A DNA stretch of 64,000 nt, from contig CANLQD010000003.1 in the NCBI GenBank assembly GCA_947493175.1, forward strand, positions 496,001-560,000, given 5' to 3'. Both the position numbers and the translations under genes were made by a program. Under the pieces are notes generated by a model. That model searched no databases, was not told where the DNA came from, and was given only the letters and a program-made list of their open reading frames with translations. The DNA is from an uncultured Flavobacteriaceae bacterium (GTDB taxonomy: Bacteria; Bacteroidota; Bacteroidia; Flavobacteriales; Flavobacteriaceae). Each line of letters opens with the position of its first letter. Within the stretch, counting starts at the first letter, position 1. This document shows positions 1-9,438 of this stretch, in pieces.

Positions 1-375
1 CAATGCAAACTGCCCACCGGTATAGCCGATAACGCTGATGACCCTGGGTTGGCTGACCAAATTAGTGGTACGGTACTGCTCACTCCAAATTTCAACGTCG
101 CCATCCTTTAAATTTTCCATGGCCAGAATTTGCTCATTGCTAAAGAATAAATCCTCTACCATAACGCCCTCTGCGGAACTGCCATCGGGATATTCGTTCA
201 CAAAAGGTTGTGCAGCTTTTCCATTCAGGTAAAAGCCATCCAGTTTTGCTTTTAATTCGTCACTCACGGCCTCGGGGGAAGCTGTTTCTGTTCCAATATC
301 CTCTGTCTCACAAGAGGCGATCAGAAACAGTGAAGAGACCATAAAAATTTTCATAAAGTTTTTAAAATTTTTCAT
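1..375 (-). CDS. Lipoprotein resembling N-terminus of M57-type (HEIGH) metallopeptidase, partial
   Basis: The gene starts at 375 and runs off the left edge; 125 codons are visible. Residues 1-22 form a lipoprotein signal ending in the lipobox IASC (Cys22), so the product is expected at the outer or inner membrane after processing by LspA. Downstream, the phrase QYRTTNLVS and the preceding VEDLFFSNEQI resemble, from memory, the region before the catalytic domain of Bacteroidota dual-action HEIGH metallopeptidases (Peptidase_M57). The zinc motif itself would lie outside the window, so the peptidase activity is inferred, not seen. A second in-frame ATG lies at codon 8, but the first gives a signal peptide with a more normal basic start. 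It is divergent from the subtilase at 652, with about 275 bp between them. Confidence 0.6.
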   Translation of the reverse strand, partial: MKNFKNFMKIFMVSSLFLIASCETEDIGTETASPEAVSDELKAKLDGFYLNGKAAQPFVNEYPDGSSAEGVMVEDLFFSNEQILAMENLKDGDVEIWSEQYRTTNLVSQPRVISVIGYTGGQFAL

Positions 376-651
376 TTTTCAATCCTGTTAATGTTAATAA
401 ATTATTTAGTCTGAAACTTTGTGCACCAAGTTTCATCCTCGTTAAAATATCAACTTTTATCGATAAACTACATCTATGAAGGAAAAATTCGATGAAATAC
501 ATGCATTTTTACTTACTTTTCAGAAAAGTTAAAAAAAACCTAATTTTAACTATATTTCCTACAAAAAAACGAGATGTTTTTGGTCGAAAAAAGAATAAAA
601 ACACTCGTTTTTTTATTGAAATATGATAATTTTAATGGTAATTCCTCCGCT

Positions 652-3489
652 ATGCGAAAGTTTGCCCCCTTATTTTTTTTATTGTTTGTACAACTGTTGA
701 TAGGACAGGATGCAATCGATAAAAAATGGCAGATTTATGTACGGGCACCATCCCAAAAGTATCAACCGATCCAAGACAAAAATAGTCCCCGCATCTTTCT
801 AGTCCGTTTTAATGAACCTATCAAACGTGTTGACCTTGAAAAAAATCGCATCGAACTGCTTCGACTCCTAGATCCTTATCACGCCATTGTATCTATAGGT
901 TCCGATGTAGGCAAGAAATCGATTGGCACAACGACCGTTCCGGCAAATAATCGTTGGAAACTTTCCGAAAAACTACTATCGGGTACTCTTAGGGGCAAGG
1001 TTCCGTTCGTGGTTCGTTCTTCCGACCCCCAGCGAACACGAATGCTTTTGGATACACTACCCGGTATAACCTTTATAAGGCAGGTAAAAAATGATATCTA
1101 TTTTACGGGCAAATTATCAATACTCGAAAGCCAATTGCTAGGGCAACCCGAAGTGCATTACCTAGGCCAAGAATCGATGACACCGGTTCAGGAAAGTATT
1201 GTGCTCGACTTAAACCCGGCCATCAATAACATCAACAATATGTATCGGCAATACCCCCAAATCGATGGTAGTGGTATCAATATCTCCATTAAGGACAACA
1301 AATTCCGCGAAACCGATATTGATTTGCTGAACAAGCTAATTACCTCTCCACTGGCATCCGAATTGGAAGACGACCATGCGACCGATATGGCTACTATCAT
1401 TGCGGGACTCGGTAATTCTTCTATCAAAGGAAAAGGTATTGCCCATGCCGCCAAATTGCAAACCTCCGATTTTTTGAACCTGTCTCCCGATTCCGAATCG
1501 AATCTATCCAATGCGGATGTATTCATACAAAACCATTCGTATGGTACTATCAGTGAAAATTTTTATGGTTCCCTTGCTGCTGCTTACGATGCCCATATTA
1601 CCGACCATCCTGAAGAGTTGCATATTTTTTCGTCGGGCAATGCCGGGGAAGAGGTTCCGACTGACGGGCCCTACGCCGATATCGGAGCCTATAGCAATCT
1701 TACGGGAAACTTTAAAATGGCCAAAAATACATTGCTGGTCGGAGCGATGGATGAAGAAAAGCAGGTCTTGGCATTTTCCTCAAGAGGCCCCACCTATGAC
1801 GGAAGAATAAAACCTGAATTAATAGGTTATAGCATCACGGGCACTTCCAATGCTACCGCCTTGACCTCTGGAGTCGCCGCCTTATTGCTTCAAAGCCACC
1901 GAGAAGCGAACGAAACCAATGCCACCGCCGCTCTCTTAAAAGCGCTTTTGATCAATACGGCCGATGACGTTCATAGTAAAGGCCCGGATCATCGCTCCGG
2001 GTATGGTTCTATGAACGCGTTTAAGGCCATGGAAAGTTTAAACAACAATCAATTCATTACAGAAACAATAGCACAGGCCCAAACCAGGTCATTTGCCGTT
2101 TCAATACCGCCGAACGCGAAGAACTTCAAAGCGACCCTGGTATGGACAGACCCACCGGCAGAAATTAACAGCAATCGTGCGCTGGTAAACGATTTAGACT
2201 TGCAGGTCATCGATGCTGCAAACGGTTCGTACCCGCCTTGGATTTTAGATACCACCCCGAACAGCAGTGCCTTGGAATCGGCCGCACAGCAAGGGATTGA
2301 TCGCCTGAACAATGTTGAACAGGTGTTGATTGAAAATCCGTCAGAAGGTGAGTTGTTACTTCAAGTCAACGGTTTTGACATTCCTTCTGGCCCACAAGAG
2401 TTTTCCATCGCATACCATTGGGACATCAATGATAGCTTCCGATGGAATTATCCTCTTGCAGGTGATAACTTTCCATATGACGGGGAAACAGCCAGCTATT
2501 TTCGATGGGAAAGCAGTTTTAGGCAAGAAACGGGAACACTTTCTATCAGCTATGACCTTGGAGAAACTTGGGAGCTCATTACAGAAAGTGCTTCCTTGAC
2601 CGATGGCTTTTACTTATGGCCGCCTCCTGAGGATAGTACCGGGACCGGAATTCTAAAAATGGGCATCGAAGGAACAGAATTCTTATCGGAGCCGTTTACG
2701 ATTTCCCAGAATTCCGTAGTAAAGACATCACTCGACTGTGAAGACACCATTGAGCTTAATTGGAACCCCCAAGAAGGGGTCGAGGAGTATGCGGTGTACA
2801 ATCTAGAGGATGCGAACATGCAACGTATCGCAATAACCGCCGACACCACTTTTGTCACCAGTAAATCAACCATGACCTCTCCTTATTTTGCAGTAGAACC
2901 CCTGTTAAAAAATGGCTCCCCTGGCGTTCGAGGCGAAACGATCGACTATAGAACTTTTAACGCCGGATGCTATGAAGCGGTAGTTATCGCTACCCCTTCG
3001 GAAGATCAGCAAGGAGGACTGTTATCAATTTCCCTATCAAGTATTCACGAAGTCGCCTTCGTAGTTGTTGAGCGGAAAAATGGTACCGCTTTTACAGCCG
3101 TCGGAGAACTTACCGACATCAATTCCCTATCCCCTACTTTTCTAGACACGCAACCCGAGCAAGGCCTTAATCAGTATCGGGTACGGGTGGTACTAAACGA
3201 TGGTCGTTCCTACACTTCGGAAGAGACCGATCTCGTATTTCTTAGCTCCACTCCTTTTATTACCCTACCTAATCCCATAGATAATGGAATCACCGTTTAT
3301 ACTGCCGACTTCTCCGATCAAGAAGTACAGTTAGAAATTTTTAGTGTTGACGGAAAACGAATATTCAAAAAAACCATCACCGAGGAACAGGAATTCGTTC
3401 TATTGGAAACCTTAAGGCCCGGTCTGTATGCTTTGCGGCTTTCCGCATCGGGAGGTGCCGAATTATCCAAACTGGTTTATAAAAGATAA
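652..3489 (+). CDS. Secreted S8 family serine peptidase with type A T9SS sorting domain
   Basis: A 945-residue subtilisin-like protease. The frame is open from 574, but the ATG at 652 is chosen because it opens a clean signal peptide (MRKFAPLFFLLFVQLLIGQ). The catalytic triad can be placed: Asp215 in SIKDNKF, His242 in DDHATDMATIIAG (degenerate relative to the usual HGTHVAG) and Ser399 in GTSNATALTSGVAALL; the oxyanion-region SSGNAG is also present. After the catalytic domain come beta-rich segments. The C-terminus has the PNP start, a VDGKRIF-like strand and the end LVYKR typical of type A (TIGR04183-like) sorting domains, so it should be exported by Sec and then by the type IX system. Substrate unknown. 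No strong terminator follows. The odd HAT instead of HGT at the histidine suggests a divergent subfamily rather than loss, since all three triad residues remain. Confidence 0.9.
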   Translation: MRKFAPLFFLLFVQLLIGQDAIDKKWQIYVRAPSQKYQPIQDKNSPRIFLVRFNEPIKRVDLEKNRIELLRLLDPYHAIVSIGSDVGKKSIGTTTVPANNRWKLSEKLLSGTLRGKVPFVVRSSDPQRTRMLLDTLPGITFIRQVKNDIYFTGKLSILESQLLGQPEVHYLGQESMTPVQESIVLDLNPAINNINNMYRQYPQIDGSGINISIKDNKFRETDIDLLNKLITSPLASELEDDHATDMATIIAGLGNSSIKGKGIAHAAKLQTSDFLNLSPDSESNLSNADVFIQNHSYGTISENFYGSLAAAYDAHITDHPEELHIFSSGNAGEEVPTDGPYADIGAYSNLTGNFKMAKNTLLVGAMDEEKQVLAFSSRGPTYDGRIKPELIGYSITGTSNATALTSGVAALLLQSHREANETNATAALLKALLINTADDVHSKGPDHRSGYGSMNAFKAMESLNNNQFITETIAQAQTRSFAVSIPPNAKNFKATLVWTDPPAEINSNRALVNDLDLQVIDAANGSYPPWILDTTPNSSALESAAQQGIDRLNNVEQVLIENPSEGELLLQVNGFDIPSGPQEFSIAYHWDINDSFRWNYPLAGDNFPYDGETASYFRWESSFRQETGTLSISYDLGETWELITESASLTDGFYLWPPPEDSTGTGILKMGIEGTEFLSEPFTISQNSVVKTSLDCEDTIELNWNPQEGVEEYAVYNLEDANMQRIAITADTTFVTSKSTMTSPYFAVEPLLKNGSPGVRGETIDYRTFNAGCYEAVVIATPSEDQQGGLLSISLSSIHEVAFVVVERKNGTAFTAVGELTDINSLSPTFLDTQPEQGLNQYRVRVVLNDGRSYTSEETDLVFLSSTPFITLPNPIDNGITVYTADFSDQEVQLEIFSVDGKRIFKKTITEEQEFVLLETLRPGLYALRLSASGGAELSKLVYKR

Positions 3490-3657
3490 GAGAATCTATC
3501 AATGACCTATAAGCCTTTTTTTGGATACCTATCCCTGAGATTTATGAAAGATTGACAGGTGATGTAAGCAGTACAGTTGTATACCGAAAGTTTCAAAATT
3601 GAGCAGGGATTCGTATCGATGCAATAGAAACATCGGTTTGTGGGGGCAGGTAACCAC

Positions 3658-3933
3658 CTAAACGATTTCAGCACTTAACCCTGCCTGTAACAGCCGGCTG
3701 CAACGTGGCTTTAGGTCATCGTATTCCCCAGTTTTGACAGTGCACTTACCGTTATAATGAACAATCAGGGAACATTGTTCCGCTTGTTCCGGAGAATGCT
3801 CACAGACTGCGATCAACGTCTCTATCACATGGTCGAAGGTGTTGACCTCATCATTAAAGAGCACAATCTCGTTTTGTTTTACGGTTTCTTCTTCCAGAAG
3901 CAGGTCTTCCTGAAATTTTTCTTTAGAACCCAT
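3658..3933 (-). CDS. clpS: ATP-dependent Clp protease adaptor ClpS
   Basis: A 91-residue ClpS adaptor, which delivers N-degron substrates to ClpA/ClpC-type unfoldases in the cytoplasm. Recognisable are the substrate-pocket region LFNDEVNTFDHVIETL and the ending LLQAGLSAEIV, the standard C-terminus of the family. The frame can be extended to a GTG at 3942, but the ATG at 3933 (MGSKEKFQED) matches the usual flavobacterial start and is preferred. It is the last gene of the minus-strand run DUF1599, BT_3928-like, tpiA, prmA, clpS, but a strong hairpin separates it from prmA, so it may be transcribed partly on its own. Confidence 0.93.
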   Translation of the reverse strand: MGSKEKFQEDLLLEEETVKQNEIVLFNDEVNTFDHVIETLIAVCEHSPEQAEQCSLIVHYNGKCTVKTGEYDDLKPRCSRLLQAGLSAEIV

Positions 3934-3991
3934 GGCAATCACTTTAGGATATGAATAGCTTTCTATTGACTAAATATAATCCTATGAAATG

Positions 3992-4017
3992 AAAAAAGTG
4001 CTTTCTTAAGCACTTTT
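3992..4017 (-). terminator. Hairpin terminator downstream of prmA
   Basis: A perfect 10-bp inverted repeat (AAAAGTGCTT / AAGCACTTTT, 3994-4003 and 4008-4017) with a 4-base loop. Read on the minus strand it is followed by a run of six T. It stands about 85 bp after the prmA stop and before clpS. The symmetry of its A/T flanks would also allow weak function on the plus strand. Confidence 0.7.
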
Positions 4018-4102
4018 AACAGTCTGTTTATCAGGGGAACCTTTCAAAATGTCTTTTTTTTGAGAATACCGAATTTTAGATATCAAAGCAAACGCTAACG
4101 GG

Positions 4103-4945
4103 CTATTCGGCTTTGATGTATTGTGCAGCTATCCAGTCATTTTTCTGATGATTTGCAACATATTGGAGTCCAACCCCCCTACAGCAATCAGAAATCAAGG
4201 ATAAATCGTTGTGGTAAAATCCACTTAAAAAAAGCATACCGCCTTGCGGCAAGGTTTTCGCATAGGCGGGTATATCTTTCATCAGTATATTCCGGTTGAT
4301 ATTGGCCAGTACAATATCATATTTTTTATCGACTAGCAGTGCAACGTCTCCCTCATACACATTTATATGGGAACAGTTGTTACGCACAACATTCTCCTTA
4401 GCGTTCAGATAGCACCAATGATCAATATCTATGGCATCGATAGTACACGCCCCTTTCATCGCCGCTAAGATGGCAAGTACAGCGGTACCACTGCCCATAT
4501 CCAAGACCGATGTGTCTTTAAAGTCATGGTCCAAAATATGTTGTAACATCATATATGTTGTCTCATGATGCCCGGTTCCAAAACTCATTTTTGGCATGAT
4601 GACAATATCAAAATCTACTTGGGCAGCTTCATGAAACGGGGCTCGGACTACGCATCGGTGGTCTACTTGAATCGGTTCAAAACCTTGCTCCCAAGTGGCA
4701 TTCCAATTCTGTTGTTCAATTTCCTTAACCGTATAGCCGATCTGAAAGTCGTCATTTTCCAAAATAGCGATGGAATCCAATAACCGAGGAGACCATTCGC
4801 TTTTCTGAATGTACGCCAATACCCCATGTGGCTCCTCTACAAAACTCTCAAAGCCAACTTCCCCCAATTCGGCAATGAGAATATCGGTAGTCGGTTGCAA
4901 GGGTTTCACCTTGAACGCATATTCGACATATACTAGGTTCGACAT
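4103..4945 (-). CDS. prmA: Ribosomal protein L11 methyltransferase PrmA
   Basis: A 280-residue SAM-dependent methyltransferase that trimethylates ribosomal protein L11. The N-terminal half is the L11-recognition domain; the linker MSFGTGHHETT precedes the SAM fold. SAM motif I is VLDMGSGTAVLAI, the acidic motif II is IDAIDIDHW, and the catalytic-region motif IVLANINRNIL is intact. Length is normal for Bacteroidota PrmA. It lies 44 bp after tpiA in the same direction, an arrangement common in Flavobacteriaceae, and is followed by a terminator-like hairpin. Confidence 0.95.
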   Translation of the reverse strand: MSNLVYVEYAFKVKPLQPTTDILIAELGEVGFESFVEEPHGVLAYIQKSEWSPRLLDSIAILENDDFQIGYTVKEIEQQNWNATWEQGFEPIQVDHRCVVRAPFHEAAQVDFDIVIMPKMSFGTGHHETTYMMLQHILDHDFKDTSVLDMGSGTAVLAILAAMKGACTIDAIDIDHWCYLNAKENVVRNNCSHINVYEGDVALLVDKKYDIVLANINRNILMKDIPAYAKTLPQGGMLFLSGFYHNDLSLISDCCRGVGLQYVANHQKNDWIAAQYIKAE

Positions 4946-4989
4946 ATTATTGTAATGAGAAAAACACCCGGCCCCACTGGCAACGTTTC

Positions 4990-5739
4990 TTAAATCGATT
5001 TGATAATAGCCACAAAATCATCGGCCACTAGAGAAGCTCCCCCTATGAGTCCGCCGTCAACATCGGGCTTTGAGAAAATCTCTTCGGCATTACCCGGTTT
5101 TACACTTCCACCATAGAGAATAGAGACTTTATTGGCCGTTGCGGCATCATAGGCCTCTGTAATCGTCTTACGAATAAAAGCATGCATTTCTTGCGCCTGC
5201 TCTGGAGAGGCTGTTTCTCCTGTTCCTATGGCCCACACAGGCTCGTAAGCCAATACGATATGATTCCAAGCAGAAGCCTCTAACGAAAATAGGGCGTTTT
5301 TTAATTGGCTCTCAACGACCGAAAAGTGTTGGTCCGATTTCCGATCTTCCAACTCTTCTCCAAAACAGAAGATCACGCGAATATTTTTCCCTAAGGCCGT
5401 AGTCACTTTTTTTGCCAGTATTTCATCGGTCTCCCCGAAATAAGCCCTTCTTTCAGAATGGCCTATGATGGCTGTATCGACCCCGATGTCCAACAACATA
5501 TCAGCCGAAATTTCACCGGTGTATGCACCACTTTCGGCAAAATGCATGTTCTGCGCTATCACCTCTATGGTCGAATGTTCCAAGTTTCGCACCGAGACCG
5601 CTAAATTGACGAAAGTTGGGGCTACCATGACCTCAGCATCTGAATCAGGCAGTTTAGCCGAAAGCTCTGCCAACAAGGCTTCTGTTTCGGTCATATTCTT
5701 ATTCATTTTCCAGTTTCCTGCTACAATTTTACTTCTCAT
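4990..5739 (-). CDS. tpiA: Triose-phosphate isomerase
   Basis: A 249-residue TIM-barrel enzyme converting dihydroxyacetone phosphate to glyceraldehyde 3-phosphate in glycolysis. The N-terminal substrate lysine motif KIVAGNWKMNK, the catalytic histidine motif IIGHSERR, the catalytic glutamate motif LAYEPVWAIGTG and the phosphate-binding C-terminal GGSVKPGNA and GGLIGGASL are all present. It is 48 bp downstream of the BT_3928-like gene and 44 bp upstream of prmA, which suggests one operon. Confidence 0.98.
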   Translation of the reverse strand: MRSKIVAGNWKMNKNMTETEALLAELSAKLPDSDAEVMVAPTFVNLAVSVRNLEHSTIEVIAQNMHFAESGAYTGEISADMLLDIGVDTAIIGHSERRAYFGETDEILAKKVTTALGKNIRVIFCFGEELEDRKSDQHFSVVESQLKNALFSLEASAWNHIVLAYEPVWAIGTGETASPEQAQEMHAFIRKTITEAYDAATANKVSILYGGSVKPGNAEEIFSKPDVDGGLIGGASLVADDFVAIIKSI

Positions 5740-5787
5740 ATTCTATGTTTATTTTTTTTGTGGTCGAACTTGAAGCTTAAAAAAGGC

Positions 5788-6891
5788 CTAATCAAACTCT
5801 AATTCGTCCAAATCGTTGTAATGTACTTTTTGTTCAATGGTTCCTTTTTTCAGCACCAATACTCCAGGGTTCGAACGTACGATGGTTTTCAAGGTGGTCT
5901 CGTCGGTAAAGTAAAATTCAAAACCAAGTTGATAATCCTGCACCAACTGTGAACTCTGTTCGGTATTCGAAGCGGACATTCCGATGACCTTATAGCCATT
6001 TTCAAGTGCTTGATCCGTTACTTCCTTTACTTCGGAATACACATTACGATTGGTCTTTGCAAGATCATATGCAATGACCATGACCAGTTTGGGCTCCCGC
6101 AATAAGGAAGCGGCATAATCCGCTCCGTTCTGTTCTATGGTAAAGTCATGAACAGGGGGCTCGTATCCCTTTTGGATTTCAGTAGTCTCTACATCGATAA
6201 ACTCACCATCGACAGCAGGATAGTCCCCTCTGGTAACAATAATCTGCTCTTCCCCGTTTACCTTGAACTTCCAAGCATAATCATAAATGGGTTGCGGCGC
6301 ACCTTCGGGAACGTTCATACCTTCTTCGATGTTGGCCCCGATCTCATAAGGTCGAAAATCGATGACCGGTAGATGCTTAAGGACATGCCTTGCATAAAGG
6401 GCACACAATAGCAAAGCTGTAAAGGTGATAATGCGTTTGGTATTGGAACCAACGATGGGCCGAATGTGTTTTTGTCCCTTGAACAAAATCAGAATCAAAA
6501 CCAATAATACTATATCCTTTGTGAAAGATTGCCATGGGGTAAGCTTCAACGCATCGCCAAAACAGCCACAATCGGTTACCTTATTGAAGTAGGCCGAATA
6601 AAAGGTTAAAAAGGTGAACCCAATAATCATCAGCAACAAACTCCAAACCGTAAACTTCACACGAAAACCTACTAAGAGCATGACTCCTAAGAGCACCTCT
6701 AAAATCACCACCAAAACCGAAATATACAGGGCATAAGGCACAAAAAAGGGAAGGTCTAGCACACCGGCACTAAAATATTCCTCTAATTTAAACGAAAAAC
6801 CTACGGGGTCGTTCAGCTTGATGAAGCCACTGATAATGAACAATATGCCAACTAAAATTCTGCTTATCGCGACGATATACTTCATAATCAT
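5788..6891 (-). CDS. BT_3928-family DoxX/MauE-like membrane protein with thioredoxin-like tail
   Basis: A 367-residue membrane protein. Residues 1-165 contain four or five hydrophobic spans (about 5-25, 50-72, 77-97, 118-138, 150-167) with a DCGCFGD motif after the third, as in DoxX/MauE-type proteins linked to quinone or disulfide chemistry. Residues 170-367 form a soluble domain with a thioredoxin-like pattern but no visible CXXC. The whole layout matches the Bacteroidota family named after BT_3928. The exact reaction is unknown; a redox role in the envelope is an inference from the DoxX/MauE relation. Translation could also begin at the third codon (MKYIVAISR). It sits between the DUF1599 gene and tpiA in a minus-strand operon. 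Confidence 0.85.
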   Translation of the reverse strand: MIMKYIVAISRILVGILFIISGFIKLNDPVGFSFKLEEYFSAGVLDLPFFVPYALYISVLVVILEVLLGVMLLVGFRVKFTVWSLLLMIIGFTFLTFYSAYFNKVTDCGCFGDALKLTPWQSFTKDIVLLVLILILFKGQKHIRPIVGSNTKRIITFTALLLCALYARHVLKHLPVIDFRPYEIGANIEEGMNVPEGAPQPIYDYAWKFKVNGEEQIIVTRGDYPAVDGEFIDVETTEIQKGYEPPVHDFTIEQNGADYAASLLREPKLVMVIAYDLAKTNRNVYSEVKEVTDQALENGYKVIGMSASNTEQSSQLVQDYQLGFEFYFTDETTLKTIVRSNPGVLVLKKGTIEQKVHYNDLDELEFD

Positions 6892-6948
6892 TTTAATTGT
6901 ATCTGCGGGGCAATCTGTGTCAAATTCAACGCTTTCTATCCACTAAGA

Positions 6949-7518
6949 TCAAGCTTTTGAACTTGAAATCCCTTTTTTGTTTTGCTCGTTCAGGTGAATC
7001 AAGGCAAAGACCGCATAGTTGACCATATCCTGATAATTAGCGTCAATTCCCTCGCTCACCAAGGTCTTTCCTTTGTTATCTTCAATTTGTTTTACGCGCA
7101 ACAGCTTTTGAAGAATCAAATCGGTCAATGAACTTACCCGCATATCGCGCCATGCTTCCCCATAATCGTGGTTTTTATCCTCCATCAGTTTTTTGGTGGT
7201 GGCCGCATGTGTATCAAAAAGAGACAATGCCTCTTCCAATGAAAGGTCGGGTTGATCCACGACTCCCCTTTCAAGTTGAATAAGCGCCATAATCGAATAA
7301 TTGATTATTCCAATAAATTCGGAACGTTCGTCCTCATCGATCTTACGCACTTCATTTTCCTGAAGGCTACGGATGCGTTGCGCCTTTATAAAAATCTGGT
7401 CGGTCAAAGACGGAAGCCTCAAAATACGCCAGGCACTGCCATAATCGCTCATCTTTTTCTCATAAAGATTTCGACAGGTTCTTACTACCGCATCGTATTG
7501 TTCAGAAGTGTGCTGCAT
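6949..7518 (-). CDS. DUF1599 domain protein
   Basis: A 189-residue soluble protein built from two copies of the same unit: KKMSDYGSAWRILRLPSLTDQI near residue 22 and DKNHDYGEAWRDMRVSSLTDLI near residue 118. The duplication and the DYGxAWR(I/D)(L/M)R motif are the signature of DUF1599, a Bacteroidota family of unknown function related in appearance to small helical nucleotide-binding proteins. It is the first gene of the minus-strand run leading to tpiA and is divergent from folP (131 bp between). That position next to folP is common in the phylum and may reflect a shared promoter region rather than a shared pathway. Confidence 0.88.
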   Translation of the reverse strand: MQHTSEQYDAVVRTCRNLYEKKMSDYGSAWRILRLPSLTDQIFIKAQRIRSLQENEVRKIDEDERSEFIGIINYSIMALIQLERGVVDQPDLSLEEALSLFDTHAATTKKLMEDKNHDYGEAWRDMRVSSLTDLILQKLLRVKQIEDNKGKTLVSEGIDANYQDMVNYAVFALIHLNEQNKKGISSSKA

Positions 7519-7649
7519 CGTAATCGGTCTAATTTGCGTAAATTTCGCCTAAAATAGTGAATTGCTAAAAGTAAAGGCATCCCATTCGATGCTTTCGTGG
7601 GCAAATCTCGTGTTTTATACTTGGTTTATCAAACCATCTTTGCTCGAAT

Positions 7650-8474
7650 ATGACACTGAACTGTAAAGGCACCCTTATTGACCTGGATGTTCCCAGAGTA
7701 ATGGGCATCCTCAACATAACTCCGGACTCTTTTTATGATGGAGGTGCCTATAAGGATGAAAAACAAATTCTTTCGCAGGTAGAAAGAATGTTAAATGAAG
7801 GAGCCGCCTTCATCGATGTGGGAGCGTACAGCTCTCGACCGGGAGCCGATATCGTATCTGAAACCGAGGAGCTGAATAGAATAGTTCCTGTGGTCGACTT
7901 GCTGCTAAAACAATTCCCCGATGTACTATTATCGATAGATACCTTTCGCAGCAACGTAGCCGCAAACTGCTTAGAAGCTGGAGCCACCATGATCAATGAT
8001 ATATCGGCAGGCAAAAGGGATGAGCACATGTTGGCCACAATCGCTAAGTATAAGGTGCCCTATGTAATGATGCATATGAGGGGCGATTCCAAAACGATGC
8101 AACAGCATACCGCTTACACTAATTTAGTAGCTGATGTATTGTCTTATTTCGCAGAACGAAAGGCTGCCGCCAATGCAATGGGGCTCCATGATCTGATTAT
8201 CGACCCGGGGTTTGGCTTTGCAAAAACCTTGGAACAAAACTATGAACTGCTGCAGGGGCTCGATGCGTTCAAGACCCTGAAACACCCACTACTAGTAGGT
8301 GTCAGCAGAAAGTCAATGATTTACAAAGCTTTGAAGACCGAAGCACAAGGTGCACTGAACGGCACTACCGTTTTACATTCCTACGCACTGCAAAAAGGAG
8401 CACATATTCTAAGGGCGCACGATGTCAAGGAAGCCGTTGAAACCATTCAGCTTATGCAACTCCTCAAGCGCTAG
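7650..8474 (+). CDS. folP: Dihydropteroate synthase
   Basis: A 274-residue TIM-barrel enzyme that joins p-aminobenzoate to the pterin pyrophosphate in folate synthesis, the target of sulfonamides. Seen are the first pterin motif VMGILNITPDSFYDGG, the loop motif DVGAYSSRPGA, the SIDTFR strand, INDISAG, the IIDPGFGFAKT motif and the phosphate-binding GVSRKS. All key positions appear intact. It begins the plus-strand run folP, cdaA, DUF3667. folE, another folate gene, lies 20 kb away and is not linked. Confidence 0.97.
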   Translation: MTLNCKGTLIDLDVPRVMGILNITPDSFYDGGAYKDEKQILSQVERMLNEGAAFIDVGAYSSRPGADIVSETEELNRIVPVVDLLLKQFPDVLLSIDTFRSNVAANCLEAGATMINDISAGKRDEHMLATIAKYKVPYVMMHMRGDSKTMQQHTAYTNLVADVLSYFAERKAAANAMGLHDLIIDPGFGFAKTLEQNYELLQGLDAFKTLKHPLLVGVSRKSMIYKALKTEAQGALNGTTVLHSYALQKGAHILRAHDVKEAVETIQLMQLLKR

Positions 8475-8501
8475 GCTCCCGTTCCTAAGGATATTTTTGT
8501 T

Positions 8502-8509
8502 GCTCGACC
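8502..8509 (+). promoter_or_regulatory. Possible -7 element upstream of cdaA
   Basis: TATTTTTG is an exact match to the Bacteroidota -7 consensus TAnnTTTG, about 125 bp before the cdaA start. No TTG is found at the usual spacing for a -33 element, so this is tentative. Confidence 0.3.
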
Positions 8510-8633
8510 GAGCGGTATCCTGCCAGAAATTCGGTCAAGAAAAAAACGACAAACGAGAGGATTTATAAATGCAGGAAGGGCATCCTGATTTTGTTCACCT
8601 ATTTTTCATAATTTTACCAAAACGGCAAAGGGA

Positions 8634-9419
8634 TTGGATTTTTTGAATTTTATCGAATTTAAAATTACAGATGTCCTTGACATTATCCTGGTAGCCATTC
8701 TCCTCTATTACATTTACAAACTGGTTCGTGGCTCGGTTGCCATCAATATTTTTATTGGTATTGTTATCGTTTGGGCATTTTGGAAGCTTACGGAACTGCT
8801 AGGTATGGAGATGATCAGCAGCATGGTAGGTGCTTTTATGCAGGTAGGTCTTATCGCTTTGATCATTGTATTTCAGCAGGAAATCCGAAAATTTCTACTG
8901 ATGATAGGGTCCACGAATTTTGCCAACAAGCGAAATTTTATACGGCATTTTAAGTTTTTAAGACAGGAGGGGCTCACCACAAGCATCGATGTAGATGCGA
9001 TTTTAGCGGCATGTGAAAATATGGCCGGTTCTAAAACAGGGGCTTTGCTCGTTTTTGCCCGAAGCAACTCCCTTGATTTCGTAAAAACATCCGGTGATAC
9101 TATGTATGCCGAGATTAATCAACCTATTATTGAAAGTATCTTTTATAAAAACAGTCCGTTGCACGACGGTGCGGTCATTATAGAAAACAACTATATTGTG
9201 GCGACTCGGGTCATACTTCCAGTATCTAACGAGCGAACAATTCCCCTTCGCTTTGGTCTTCGGCACCGGGCAGCTGTGGGAATTACCGAAAAAACCGATG
9301 CGATTGCGTTGGTCGTCAGCGAGGAGACGGGTGATATGTCCTATATTAAAAACGGGGAATTCGAATTGTTCAAAGATACCATGGAACTAGCCTCTAAGAT
9401 GAAAGAGGATTTGATCTAA
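8634..9419 (+). CDS. cdaA: Diadenylate cyclase CdaA (TTG start)
   Basis: A 261-residue membrane-bound DisA_N-domain enzyme that makes cyclic di-AMP from two ATP. Three N-terminal spans (about 12-30, 35-53, 60-78) precede the cyclase domain. The catalytic DGA motif (Asp178) is in SPLHDGAVII and the RHR motif (Arg210) in GLRHRAAVGI, so the enzyme should be active. The start is a TTG, preceded by AAAGGGA; it gives MDFLNFIEF, the usual family N-terminus, and no ATG fits as well. It follows folP by about 160 bp and precedes a DUF3667 gene by 19 bp. Confidence 0.93.
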   Translation: MDFLNFIEFKITDVLDIILVAILLYYIYKLVRGSVAINIFIGIVIVWAFWKLTELLGMEMISSMVGAFMQVGLIALIIVFQQEIRKFLLMIGSTNFANKRNFIRHFKFLRQEGLTTSIDVDAILAACENMAGSKTGALLVFARSNSLDFVKTSGDTMYAEINQPIIESIFYKNSPLHDGAVIIENNYIVATRVILPVSNERTIPLRFGLRHRAAVGITEKTDAIALVVSEETGDMSYIKNGEFELFKDTMELASKMKEDLI

Positions 9420-9438
9420 ACCAACCGTTACCAAGTAA

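Noticed and set aside
1..232. Plus-strand frame at 38-232
   Set aside because: It is antisense to the partial lipoprotein gene, which has a clear signal peptide and lipobox.
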